A stretch of DNA of 39,978 nt. Source: a virus. The DNA lies in IMG/VR virus record IMGVR_UViG_3300032242_001030, positions 1-39,978 of that record. One strand, written 5' to 3'. Shown here piece by piece: positions 1 to 10,500 of the stretch (its first letter is position 1; each line of letters starts with the position of its first letter). The position numbers and the translations under genes are program-made. The notes under the pieces are model-generated. The model saw nothing but the letters and a program-made list of their open reading frames with translations, was not told the DNA's origin and did not search any database.

Positions 1-111
1 CCACCGCCGCCACCTCCACCGCCGCCACCTCCACCGCCGCCACCTCCACCGCCGCCACCTCCACCGCCGCCACCTCCACCGCCGCCACCTCCACCGCCGC
101 CACCGCCGCCA
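1..111 (+). repeat. 15-bp tandem repeat encoding polyproline
   Basis: Six exact copies of the 15-mer CCACCGCCGCCACCT are followed by a degenerate seventh (last base G instead of T) and two more proline codons. In the reading frame of the gene that continues to position 447, every codon is CCN, giving 37 consecutive prolines. The array is cut by the window edge, so its true copy number is unknown. Exact 15-bp copies suggest recent expansion by slippage or unequal recombination. They also make this a likely point of assembly collapse or contig breakage. Confidence 0.95.
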
Positions 112-447
112 AAGGTAGTAACGCCTACGCCTCCAACAAATCCGTTACAACCAGGGCCAAATGGTGTAAACTGGAACCAGGCGGTTTCTATAGCTGCGGC
201 ATCGGGTTTGCCAGGACTAGCAAATGTTTTTTACTACGGTAAAAACTTTGAATCAATGCGCCAAAAATTGGGTAAAAAAGGCCAGTTGGAAGAAGAATAT
301 AAACCTTTGAGCGTTACAAAAGCAGGCCCAGAACCTGAAGAGCAACCCAAAGAAGATGCGTTTACAGAATATTTAAACCAGCATCATGGCGCAGAAGAAG
401 TAACTATGGATGATATTTTAGGAATACTAGGAGTAAATAAACAATGA
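1..447 (+). CDS. Virion-associated protein with polyproline tract, 5' truncated
   Basis: The frame is open from base 1, so the N-terminus lies outside the window. Visible are 37 prolines, a short Thr/Pro linker, an Asn/Gln-containing stretch, then about 80 residues of charged sequence ending in an acidic tail. An internal TTG near 208 could be mistaken for a start, but the frame runs through it without a break and there is no ribosome site there. The stop overlaps the next start as ATGA, which implies translational coupling with the structural gene downstream. No family was recognised. Polyproline linkers are usually extended spacers, so a tail- or head-associated protein is the likely role, inferred only from its place in the late operon. 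Confidence 0.75.
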   Translation, partial: PPPPPPPPPPPPPPPPPPPPPPPPPPPPPPPPPPPPPKVVTPTPPTNPLQPGPNGVNWNQAVSIAAASGLPGLANVFYYGKNFESMRQKLGKKGQLEEEYKPLSVTKAGPEPEEQPKEDAFTEYLNQHHGAEEVTMDDILGILGVNKQ

Positions 448-1556
448 CTACTCAAGTTTTAAATGCAAATGGCGATCCAATTGATTATTGGACAGTAAAT
501 CCTAGCACGGATAATGTTAATGCTATTGTACCTACTCCAAATGCTGGCCCTACAGTTGATCCGTATTATGCGACTTCAACAACTTATTCTGGTACTCCCA
601 GAATTATTGACCAGCGAGATAATGGTGATGGCACTGTAACCAACTATTTATCTAATGGTACGACTACAACTACAACTGTTACTAATGGGGCGCAAAACGT
701 ACAAACTCCAGATGTAATAAGCCAATATTTGACTAAGTTTGGTAATGCTGTTTCAGGTCAGTCTGGTACTGGCGCGCAATTAGCAAGCTTAGCAGGTATC
801 TATACTTTACTAAATTCACTAGGTGGCGGCTTGGGTCAAAGCGGTCAAGGTGTTTATAAAGGATATACAGGTGGTATACCCCACTATACGGCTACTCGTG
901 CCCAATACGGAGTACCTCAACAGCAAATCGGTACATTTGGCGCAACGCCAGGCACTAAGGGTTTACCCAATGTTACATCCCAGCAGTTTGCTAATTATGT
1001 AAATAATCCTAATATCAATGACGCCCAAATTGCCAATGCCATGAATAGGTATGGTATTAACACAGATCAAGCAGCCGCTGCGCTTGGCGCTCCTCAAAGC
1101 ACTGTACAGAACAGATATAACGCAGTCATGGGCCCTAACGCACAACTTGGCCCTTATCGCCCAGGTCAGGGTGGAATTACTTACTTCACACCTATGCAAT
1201 ATAGTGCTGCTCCTGCAACAACTACTACGGCAGCTTCTGGAGGGTTGATGGGCTATGCTGCTGGTGGTGGCATTGGTTCTTTGGGTTCATATTCTGATGG
1301 CGGCAGGTTGCTTAAAGGCCCAGGAGATGGTGTATCTGACTCTATCCCCGCTACGATTGGCGGACACCAAAAAGCTGCATTAGCTGATGGAGAATTTGTA
1401 GTTCCTGCTAGAATTGTTTCTGAGATTGGCAACGGCTCAACTGATGCAGGGGCAAGAAAGTTATACGCGATGATGGATCGTATCCAGCATGCTCGTAAAA
1501 AGACAACTAAAAATGTAGCTGCTGATACAAAAGCAGAGAAATACCTTCCCGCATAA
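444..1556 (+). CDS. Virion structural protein with C-terminal DGEFVVPA motif
   Basis: This is a 370-residue, Thr/Asn/Gly-rich protein of low complexity. The first two thirds (about 1-260) look like a fibrous or disordered virion protein with Thr runs. The C-terminal part (about 265-350) holds a glycine cluster (GGLMGYAAGGGIG), then GPGDGVSDSIPATIGG and ALADGEFVVPARIVSEIG. This GDG.SDSIPA...DGEFV.PA signature recurs at the ends of tail or virion proteins in many environmental phages, but its function is not established to my knowledge. An AGGAG ribosome site precedes the ATG, which overlaps the upstream stop. A structural role is inferred from composition, motif and operon position. Confidence 0.75.
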   Translation: MTTQVLNANGDPIDYWTVNPSTDNVNAIVPTPNAGPTVDPYYATSTTYSGTPRIIDQRDNGDGTVTNYLSNGTTTTTTVTNGAQNVQTPDVISQYLTKFGNAVSGQSGTGAQLASLAGIYTLLNSLGGGLGQSGQGVYKGYTGGIPHYTATRAQYGVPQQQIGTFGATPGTKGLPNVTSQQFANYVNNPNINDAQIANAMNRYGINTDQAAAALGAPQSTVQNRYNAVMGPNAQLGPYRPGQGGITYFTPMQYSAAPATTTTAASGGLMGYAAGGGIGSLGSYSDGGRLLKGPGDGVSDSIPATIGGHQKAALADGEFVVPARIVSEIGNGSTDAGARKLYAMMDRIQHARKKTTKNVAADTKAEKYLPA

Positions 1557-1565
1557 GGAACTATT

Positions 1566-2540
1566 ATGGCAGACGCAACAACCCCAGGTTCACAAGGCTC
1601 TCCTTACGCAGGATCAGCCAACGCATCTACGCTTTCTGAATGGGCAGGCCCCTACGTAACAAACATGCTGGGTCAGGCGCAAGCGCTTGCTCAACAACCT
1701 TATCAAACTTATCAAGGCCCTCTTACTGCTGGGCCTTCTGATCTACAACAGAATCTGTTTCAAGGTTTAGGGAACATCAATATTCCTCAGAACTATGGTC
1801 AGAGCATTAGCAATCAAGGCGCATACGCACCTCCTAATCTAGATGTGCCAAGCCAAACTTCTTTGACTACACAAGCAGGTCAAGCTAATCAAACAGGTCA
1901 AGGCATTGGTAGTTTAGGCGGCAACAATGCTACTTTAGGCGCTCCAAATGCAAATACTACTGGCACTGGGACAATGGGACAACAGCCAGCCAATAGCCTA
2001 ATTAACCAATACATGAACCCATACTTGCAAGCTTCTTTGCAACCGCAATTAGATGCTTTGACTCGTCAACAACAAATTAATACTCAAGGCGATTTGTCTA
2101 AATTGACTCAAGCTGGTGGCTATGGCGGTTCTAGACAAGCCGTAATGCAGGGTGCTAATAACTATAACTTGTTGGCTCAACAAGCTGGACTAATTGGTCA
2201 AGGCTACTACAACGCCTACAATAACGCACAGAATCAGTTTAATACTGAACAGACTCAAGGTCAGAATCTGACTAATACATTGGCTAATATTGGGGGTCAA
2301 CAACAAGCTCTCAATCAAGCTGGTGTTACTGCTGACTACAATGAGTTTGCACAACAACGTGACTACCCACAAAAGCAGTTGCAATTTGAACAGTCTATGT
2401 TGCAGGGCTTGCCATTATCTACTGTATATAACGTACCACAGGCTTCTACGCCTGCACAAAACCTTGTGGGTGGACTTACTGGAATTAATCAATTACTACA
2501 GAATCTTGGTGTAGTACCAGCAGCAACGACCACAAAGTAA
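1566..2540 (+). CDS. Gln/Asn-rich virion protein (possible internal or ejection protein)
   Basis: The protein has 324 residues and is very rich in Gln, Asn, Gly and Ala. Its middle (about 150-250) reads as a long amphipathic helix: MNPYLQASLQPQLDALTRQQ, a GGYGGSRQAVMQ turn, then a long Gln/Asn-rich helix. The (F/Y)GGSRQA turn between two long helices is a pattern I associate with phage internal or pilot-type proteins that help DNA cross the host envelope, though this is pattern recognition and not a firm family assignment. Start ATG follows AAGGA closely. It sits between two other low-complexity virion genes with short gaps, so it is probably co-transcribed and co-packaged with them. A tail fibre or connector component is an alternative. 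Confidence 0.65.
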   Translation: MADATTPGSQGSPYAGSANASTLSEWAGPYVTNMLGQAQALAQQPYQTYQGPLTAGPSDLQQNLFQGLGNINIPQNYGQSISNQGAYAPPNLDVPSQTSLTTQAGQANQTGQGIGSLGGNNATLGAPNANTTGTGTMGQQPANSLINQYMNPYLQASLQPQLDALTRQQQINTQGDLSKLTQAGGYGGSRQAVMQGANNYNLLAQQAGLIGQGYYNAYNNAQNQFNTEQTQGQNLTNTLANIGGQQQALNQAGVTADYNEFAQQRDYPQKQLQFEQSMLQGLPLSTVYNVPQASTPAQNLVGGLTGINQLLQNLGVVPAATTTK

Positions 2541-2549
2541 GGATTTATT

Positions 2550-4544
2550 ATGATGACTCCAATCCACGCTGGAAGTGAAGATTATTTCAAACAATTGAAT
2601 GGGCTTAAGTCTTTGCCTAGTGATCCAGCTACGCTTCAATATTTGAATCAACTTTTAAATAATCCTAACTCACCTTTTGAAAAGTTTTTGGTGGGTGGAA
2701 AAATTCAGCAGATCGAAAAAGATTTAGCCGCACAAAAAGGCATGCAGGCTCAAGGACAAGTGGGTGGCGGTTTACCAACTATTAAGGATAAATTACAACA
2801 AACAGCAGCTCTTCTTGCAGCACAAAGCGCCGCGCAGGGGAGAGGCCCAATGCCTGTACCCCAACATATGGCAACTGTGACCCCCGAAGAGGAAGCGCAA
2901 ATGGGTCAGCAACAGATGCCTGACGAAGCTGCTCCCACTATGCAAGCCGCACATGGTGGAATTATGCATGCGCCTATGAGAGATGATATGTTTAGCTTTG
3001 CCCCTGGTGGCATAGTTGCGTTTGCTGATGAAGGATTAGTAAATGACCCTGAATATGACCGCGCTGTAAAAGAAAAAGCCGCTGAATATGATAAAGATTT
3101 TGAAGCTCAAAAAGATAAAACAAAGAGAAAAATAAAAGGCGAAGAACCCGCTGAAATAATTGCTAATACAGTTTCTGCATTACCACGGGGCCAACAAGCT
3201 GCGTCAAATCAATTACAAGGTATTTTGGATTATCTTAATAAAGGTAGTTATCAGACATTAAATAGCAAACCAGCTTCTACATTGGTTCCTACACCAACTG
3301 AAACTAAAGTTGATCCTAGAACGGCACTAGCTGCAATACAAGCTAATCCTGCATCAGGTGGTAACCCACAAGGTGCATATGTACCTCCTGAGTTGAATAG
3401 AAGTATGATTCCTCCTCAAGGCACTGCCAAAATGTTGGCTGCTGCTGGCCCTGCCGCGGCTCCTCAAACTAATGTAGCAGGTAGCCCGTTGCCTCCAGGT
3501 GGTACAGGATTTCCTGGTAATCAAAATGATTTAATGCAATTGGTTAGTATGCTAGGTGGCAACGCAAATGGCAAGCCTGGTCTTCCTAGCGGTGCTCCTG
3601 GAATGATGCATACTGCTATGCCTACCGCTGCGGGTATGCCTGGTCAAGCTGAATTTGACGCCGCTAATAAACGTCTAGAAACAATGTTGGCAGGGCAAAA
3701 TAAAACTGATGATGAATTAATTAAAGAACGTCAGACATTGGCTGATAAATTTGGTATTGGTACGTATGCTACTGAAGCTAAAGCTATGGCTAAAGAACGC
3801 CAAAAACGTCAAGATGAATTGGCTAAAGGTCGTGGTTATCAAGATGCTATGGCTCAGCTTGCTGCTTATGCAACTCCAGGCGCTAAATGGAGTGACGTAG
3901 TAAAAACTGATCTTAGAAACAAAGCCGCACACATGGAAGAGGATCGTGCTTTCCAAACTGCCCAAGACAATTATCTTGACTCTGTTAATAAGATGCTTGA
4001 AGAGCAACGTGTTGGCAATCTAAAAGGTGTAGAGAAAAATAAAGACGATATAGAAAAAACAAAGATAGAGTTGGCTAAACAAATTAGCCATAACTTAGGT
4101 GTTAGTATGCAGACCGCTGAGCGTTATATTGCTGCTAAGCTTGCCGCTGATTCTCGTGCAGAAGTTGCTGCTATGCGTTTACAAGCTACTGGTTTAAGTA
4201 ATGAACTAAGGGCCGCACAACTTCAACATCAAATAGAAAAAGATGCGGCTGCCCTTGCAGAAAAACAAAGGCAGTTTAATGAAAAGCCAGGGCAAGCAGA
4301 GCGTCAAAAACAAATTGATGTTTTAGAAAAGAAACTGTTGGAGTTCTCTAAGCCTACATCAATGGCTATGATTGCGCCTAACACTGAACTAGGTAAAAAA
4401 GCTCTTGCTGATAAAGCATTGATTGAACAGCAACTACAAGCATTGCGTAGCGGAGGCGGTGGAATAGGTTCGTTGCCAACAGAAACAGGCGCGCCTAAAC
4501 CTTCTTACAGATATGAAAACGGTAAACTAGTACCTGTTAAATAA
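2550..4544 (+). CDS. Large virion protein with GGIVAFADEG motif
   Basis: The protein has 664 residues. Residues 1-120 are helical and Gln/Ala-rich. Around 132-160 lies a glycine/aromatic cluster (HGGIMHAP, then FAPGGIVAFADEG), recalling the glycine cluster of the 370-residue protein upstream. Residues 240-370 are Pro/Ala/Gly-rich linker, and about 370-630 are predicted long charged helices with coiled-coil character (many K/E/Q/A). The Pro/Gly segment ends with MPTAAGMPGQAEFDAANKRL leading into the helices. No enzyme motif was seen. It directly precedes the giant polyvalent-type gene, separated from its ATG by two bases, so the two are likely made and packaged together. A structural or internal virion role is inferred. 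Confidence 0.7.
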   Translation: MMTPIHAGSEDYFKQLNGLKSLPSDPATLQYLNQLLNNPNSPFEKFLVGGKIQQIEKDLAAQKGMQAQGQVGGGLPTIKDKLQQTAALLAAQSAAQGRGPMPVPQHMATVTPEEEAQMGQQQMPDEAAPTMQAAHGGIMHAPMRDDMFSFAPGGIVAFADEGLVNDPEYDRAVKEKAAEYDKDFEAQKDKTKRKIKGEEPAEIIANTVSALPRGQQAASNQLQGILDYLNKGSYQTLNSKPASTLVPTPTETKVDPRTALAAIQANPASGGNPQGAYVPPELNRSMIPPQGTAKMLAAAGPAAAPQTNVAGSPLPPGGTGFPGNQNDLMQLVSMLGGNANGKPGLPSGAPGMMHTAMPTAAGMPGQAEFDAANKRLETMLAGQNKTDDELIKERQTLADKFGIGTYATEAKAMAKERQKRQDELAKGRGYQDAMAQLAAYATPGAKWSDVVKTDLRNKAAHMEEDRAFQTAQDNYLDSVNKMLEEQRVGNLKGVEKNKDDIEKTKIELAKQISHNLGVSMQTAERYIAAKLAADSRAEVAAMRLQATGLSNELRAAQLQHQIEKDAAALAEKQRQFNEKPGQAERQKQIDVLEKKLLEFSKPTSMAMIAPNTELGKKALADKALIEQQLQALRSGGGGIGSLPTETGAPKPSYRYENGKLVPVK

Positions 4545-4546
4545 TC

Positions 4547-7500
4547 ATGGCATATACAATTGCACTCCCCGACGGCAATACGGTTGAGTTTCCAGACTCA
4601 GTAACACCTGATAAAGCCTCTGAAATACTTAAAAAACAGTTTCCAGAATTTGGCGCAAAAGAAGTAGGAATAGGTGATTACCCTAGGGTTTTAGGGTCTA
4701 GTTTGTTATCAGGTATAGGTGGGCTTGCTCAATTTCCTGGGCAAGTTAAAGGTCTTATTCAAGGTGACTTTTCTAGTAATCCTCTATGGGTTAATCAGGC
4801 GCAAAAGCTTCAAGAGTATGGGCAAAGTCTCAAGCCAGAGGGCCTAAAAACTCGTGAGGCTATACGTAATAAAGCCATAGAAGAAGCGTCTAAAAAAGGT
4901 TTTGTTTCTGAACTTACCACTGCGGCTGGTCAAACTCTTACAGACCCAGCATTGGCTACTAGCTTCTTTGCAGAACAACTACCAGAACAACTGCCTGCCA
5001 TCTTAGCTGGAATACTTGGCCCAGAAGCATCTGGAAGCGTAGCGTTAGCTCGTGCGGCAGCTAAGAAAGCAGTGGGCGAAGCAGCTAAAAAGAAAGCTGA
5101 AGAAGAGGCTATCAAACAAGGTGTTAAAGTTGGCGCACGCGCCGCTGTCGGTACAGGGGCTATTCAACAAGGTGCTGATGTTGGCGCACAAACATACAAA
5201 GATTTATACGATGCTTTAATAGAGCAAGGCGCAAGCCCAGAAAAAGCGGCTGCTGGTGCTATCAATGCAGCTCGTGCTGCTGGTGCATCTGGTGCGATCA
5301 TATCTGTCTTGGCGCAAAACCTTCCAGGCGCACAGGCTATGGAGAAAGCCATCATCGGTAAAGTTTTAGGGAAAGAAGGAACTGGCATCGGTCGCATAGC
5401 TGGGGCTGGTTTAAGTGCGCTTAAAGAAATTCCTAGTGAGATGGTTGAAGAAGGTGGTGGTAAGTTTACCCAGAACCTTGCTATGCGAGAAGTTAATCCG
5501 CAGCAACCATTAATGCAAGGTGTTGGAACTGCGGCAGGTTTAGCCGCGGCTGGTGCTGGACTGATGGGCGGTACGGTTGGCGCTTTGACAAGTGGTAAGA
5601 AAACTCCTCCAACTAATATTAATTTACCTAACGCACCTAACACTGAAGAAACTCCTACAACAACTGAACCAGCAGGGCCACCTAGAACAACTGCTGAACT
5701 ATTAGCAGAAGAGGCGGCTCCCGCAGCTAAAGAAGAAGCAGCTCCTATAGAGGAAGTTAAAAAAGAAGCTCCTGCCAAAGGTTCTGTTGAAGAACTGCAA
5801 TCCATAATTGAGAAGACTAAACAAGATTTAGCCAAACAACAAGATGATATTGCTAAAGGCGCATATAAATCGCCAGCACATTTAGCTAGTAAACAAAAAA
5901 TAGTAAATGACCTTACCAGAGACCTTACCTCATATGAAGAGACGCTTGCCAAAAGGCTTGCGACAGGAGAAACAAATGTTCGAGAACCTATCGCTGGAGA
6001 AGGTGGAGCAGGCGCTGGAGTACCTAGCGGAACCAGTACAAATGTTCCCAGTGCCGAAGGAACTACAGGAACTGAAACCGCAGGAATGGTTTCTGCTGGA
6101 GAGGCTGTACCAAGCGCTATTGCAGGAAAAGAAGAACCATCCGTTGCATTAACACCCCCTAAAGAAGGAGAAGCCACAAGTGTCATTGAAACCACTCAAG
6201 CCAAGCAAACAGAAGAAAAAGGACAAAAAACTACCCCTGCCCCTGCCCCCTCAATAAATCCTCCTAAAGCTGAAATTAACAAAGAGATTAGGGATCAAGA
6301 GTCTGCAATAGGTAAGCGTTACGATGAAGAGCGTGATCTATCTAAATTTGCCGATGACCAATCTATCAACTTGTATGAGGCTACAAGTAAAGGCACGTTA
6401 CCTCCTGACCAACAACTTGGGTCTGCGCGGTTAAATGCTACATTAAAAGCCAACGGTTTAACAGAACCAGAGCTATCAGATGATTATGATGACATGTCTC
6501 CAGCAGATCAGGAGAAAGATAGAAAAAGAGTTATTGATGAAATAGCTACTCAGCTTGAATCTAAACGCAGTGTATTGCCTGATTGGACAAGTTTAACAAG
6601 AGATGCCAAAGATGTGTTCTTGGCTAATTTAAAAAATAATACCCCTGCTCAACGTGAAAAGGCACGGGAGGCTTTATCTAGTTACTTAAAGAAAATTAAA
6701 GAAGTACAAGGTACGCCTACTGAAGTTAAAGCTGCGCCCGAAGCAGGTATCTATGAGCGTAACCGCCAAACATATAAATCAAAAGATAGGCTTGAGTATC
6801 CAACTTGGGATCAATTGACTGATGCCCAAAGAAAAATATATACAGACAAACTACTAGAGCTTGCGCCTAAAAATAAAAAAGGCAAGCCTGATATAAAGAA
6901 AACTACTGCCGAGCACCATGACGCTGCGTTTAAAGCCGTAGCTGATAACTTGCTTACAGAAGGTTACATACCAAAGCCAGGTATGACTTACGCAGATGTG
7001 CGTAGCATGCAGTTGAAGCAGTCTGAAAAAACTTCTCTTGAGAGAGCGCAAAAAGAAATCGAAGAGGAATCGGATACCAAAGCAGTGCAAGAAGAGATGC
7101 GTAAGGAATCTGAGGTTGCGCTAAACAAAACAATACCTAGCCAAAAACCTAAATTCTTGCCAGAATCTTTGATTAAAAATATTAAAGCAGGTAAGTTTGA
7201 TGCGTTGCTGAACTATCTTACTAGCGTTGTAAAAGATAAATCATATAGAGCAATCGCAAAAGAAATACAAAAGCTAGGTCTCAAAACAAAAATTAAGGTT
7301 GTAGATAAATTGCCTCATGGCGATATTGCTGTCTATGATCCTAAGATAGATACTATTCTGACAACGCCTGAAGGCTTGCAAGATGAAACAATGATGCATG
7401 AGGTAGTTCATGCAGCTACTACAAATGTCATCTATAAATATCTTAACTATGTTAAGAAAGGCAAAAAGACAGGTGGCCTTACACTAGAGCAGATAGATGC

Positions 7501-10500
7501 CGCTGAGCATTTAGAAGACATTATGGAAGCCGCCAAAGAAGAGCTTGGCGCAATCTATCCCGAAGCGTTCAAAGATTTGTATGAGTTTGTTAGTTATGCC
7601 ATGACAAACAAGTCCTTCCAAGATATGCTTAGAGAACACGATACAAGTGCGCTTAGCTCTACAATGATTCCTGAGTCTAAGTCTTTATGGTCAGAATTCA
7701 TGACCAGTGTAATTAAAACACTTGGGCTGCTAAAAGATTTCTTCAAAGGCAACAAGCCTCTTGAGACAGTAGATAATTTATTTATTGAGACTACTGCGGC
7801 ATTTGAAAAGATTTTATCTCCCCCGCCAGAAGAAGGACTTAATCTAAAACGATTGCCAACGGCGCAAGTTAAGCAAGCGCCTCCTACTGTTGAACGTAAT
7901 TTCGATCAACTTGTAGAGCAACAAATACTGCCTGAGAAAGCTAATGTAAGTAAGATAAAAAATTACTTAACTTCTACTACGGGCATGGTAAAACTTGTTT
8001 CTGTATTTCAGAATAGCCGTTATGCAATTAAGTTTTGGCAAGATGCCCTAGATCGTGCGGGTAAAATTATTGTGGATGGCCCAAAACTAAATAACATTTA
8101 TACGCAGATTGCGTTGGCTGGTGGCACATCTAAGTTCTTGTATTCAAAGTTTATAAGCAACCCGTATGGTGATTTGCAAAATTCTATTGGGGAATATGTA
8201 GACGCTACAGGTGGGGATGTAGACGTTGCTTTGAAGAAGTTAAATTTGTTTATGAGTGCTTTCCATGAGGGAGAGCGCCGTGATGTTAAGTATATGATGA
8301 ACGTGCCATTGAGCACTGACACTGTACAGAACTTGGCTGGCACTGGATTAAATATTAGTCCTGCTAATTTCCGTGATGCTGTACTTAAAAAAATAGACTC
8401 AGGCACTTTAAAAAGTAGCCAAGAAGCCGTCAATCTACGTAAAGATTTAGATGTAGTCGTGGCAAAATATGCTGACCCTACTGGGCATAGTCCTGCTGGA
8501 TACAAGTCTGTAGATAGAAACAGTACTGATTACAATGTAATTGGTAAGATGACTTCTAATGAAGTTGAGACTGTTAAAAAGAATATAGACAATCCAGAAA
8601 TTGTAAATAAGATTAGAAAAGCCGTTCAAGAGTTACATAGATCAACTATTGAACTTAATAAGCAGTCTAACTATTGGTCTAAGCCTGTACAAGATGTTGT
8701 TGATTTTTACGGCTGGAAAGACTACGTGCCTTTTAAAGGTAAGGCAAATGCTCCTGTTGGGGCAAATGATGATTTGCTTAATTTTGATAGTAAGCGCCGA
8801 GGTGGGGACTTACAAGAAGGACAGAATCCTTTTGGAGGCCGTGAATCATTCTCTGAAAATGTATTGATTCAAACTTTAAGCGATGCAGTTAGATCAGCAA
8901 CTAGGGCTGGTAGAAAAAATCTAACCCTAGCAATTAAGAATGCCGTAACTCCTGATGAAAAAGGTAATAAGCTTTTGCACGGAGAAGTATATAAAACAAT
9001 ACTATTCTCTGAGCGCGCTACTGTTAACCTTGATGAACTAAAAGGACAGAATGTTATATTCCATTACAACGAAAATGGAACAATTGATATTATTAAAGTA
9101 GATGATACTGCTAAACTTGAAGCTATCCGTAAAACTTATAAAGATACCAATCCAATTGTTCAGCAACTAAATAATCTTACAAGTGGTGTTGGTATGTACC
9201 ATACTCGGTACAACATGGCATTTGCGCCAGTAAACTTCGTAAGGGATGCATTAACTAATGCTTTCTATATTGGTATTAGTAAAGGTGCTGGGGCTTCTGC
9301 TGATTATTTAGGCAACATCGCCATGAAAGTTGCTAATGGTGGTTTGTATAAAGCCAATCAAATTGCCCGCATGTATAACAACGGAGATGTAAAAGGCATA
9401 GAAGCACTTGCCAAGAGTGACAAGTCAGGATATGTTAAAGACATGCTTGAGTATTTAGAGCGTGGTGGTATGGTTTCATTCCTAGATGGCTTGACTGTCA
9501 AAGGAGGCTATAACAACTTAAAGACTGAATTAACTTCAAGCAATACCAAAATAGCTTTGAATGCTTTTAATAAATTCTTTGATGGGTACATGGATACGTT
9601 TGAATTGGCAAGTAGGGTTGCCGCATACAAAACCATGAAAGACCAATACCTCAGAGAAAATATGTCGCAAGAAGCGGCAAAGACACGGGCAACGGATTAT
9701 GTGAAAGGTCTAGCTAACTTTGAACAAGTTGGTGAATGGGGCAAAGAAATGGGTGCGGTATTCATGTTCTTTAGGCCCGCGGCTACAGGCGCTGTACGTG
9801 CTATTGAAGCATTAGGCCCTATGTTGCGTAGTACTGAAACTGCTATTAATGATTTGCCTGAGCATATAAGAAATGATAAAGATGCCGTGGCTATCTTCCG
9901 TCAATCACATGAAAGACAACGTGAAGCGGCAAGGGCTATGTCTATGGGTTTGGCTGGTGTTGGCGTAGCGTTCTACATGTTGGCATTTGCTGGTGCTGGT
10001 GATGACGATTTAGGACGTAATAAAGTAGCAACAGATGATATTAATCGTTGGACTCGCTATGGTCGTATCTTTATTCCTGGAATGAAAGAGCCTCTTCAGT
10101 TGCCTTGGGGTTATGGTATGGGTTCTTTTGCTGCCTCTGGAGCGCAAGTGGCTGCCATGATGATGGGGCACGCTTCATTCAAAGATGGATTTAACAACAT
10201 CTTAGAGATCGGCATGGATTCTTTCCTACCATTGCCACAGTCTCGTATCAACAAGTTCGACAACTTCCCTGCATGGTTGATGGATTCTGCAACACCATCT
10301 CTTTTGCGCCCTTTCTTTGAATACCAGATGAACATGGATGGATTGGGTAGAAAGATCTATAGTGACAGACGTTCTAGAATGGCAGATGCATACTCTGCTG
10401 GTAACAACATTCCTGAACTGTGGAAAGATGCGGCAAGAATTTTATATAACATAACAGACGGAGCAATTGATTGGACTCCTAACACGATGTACTTTTTTGC

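Noticed and set aside
1-111. CRISPR-like array
   Set aside because: The repeats are contiguous 15-mers without spacers and read as proline codons of an open gene.
5164-6195. A 343-residue open frame on the minus strand inside the giant virion gene
   Set aside because: It is the antisense of an Ala/Pro/Glu-rich segment, has biased low-complexity composition, and no ribosome site; the plus-strand gene is continuous through it.
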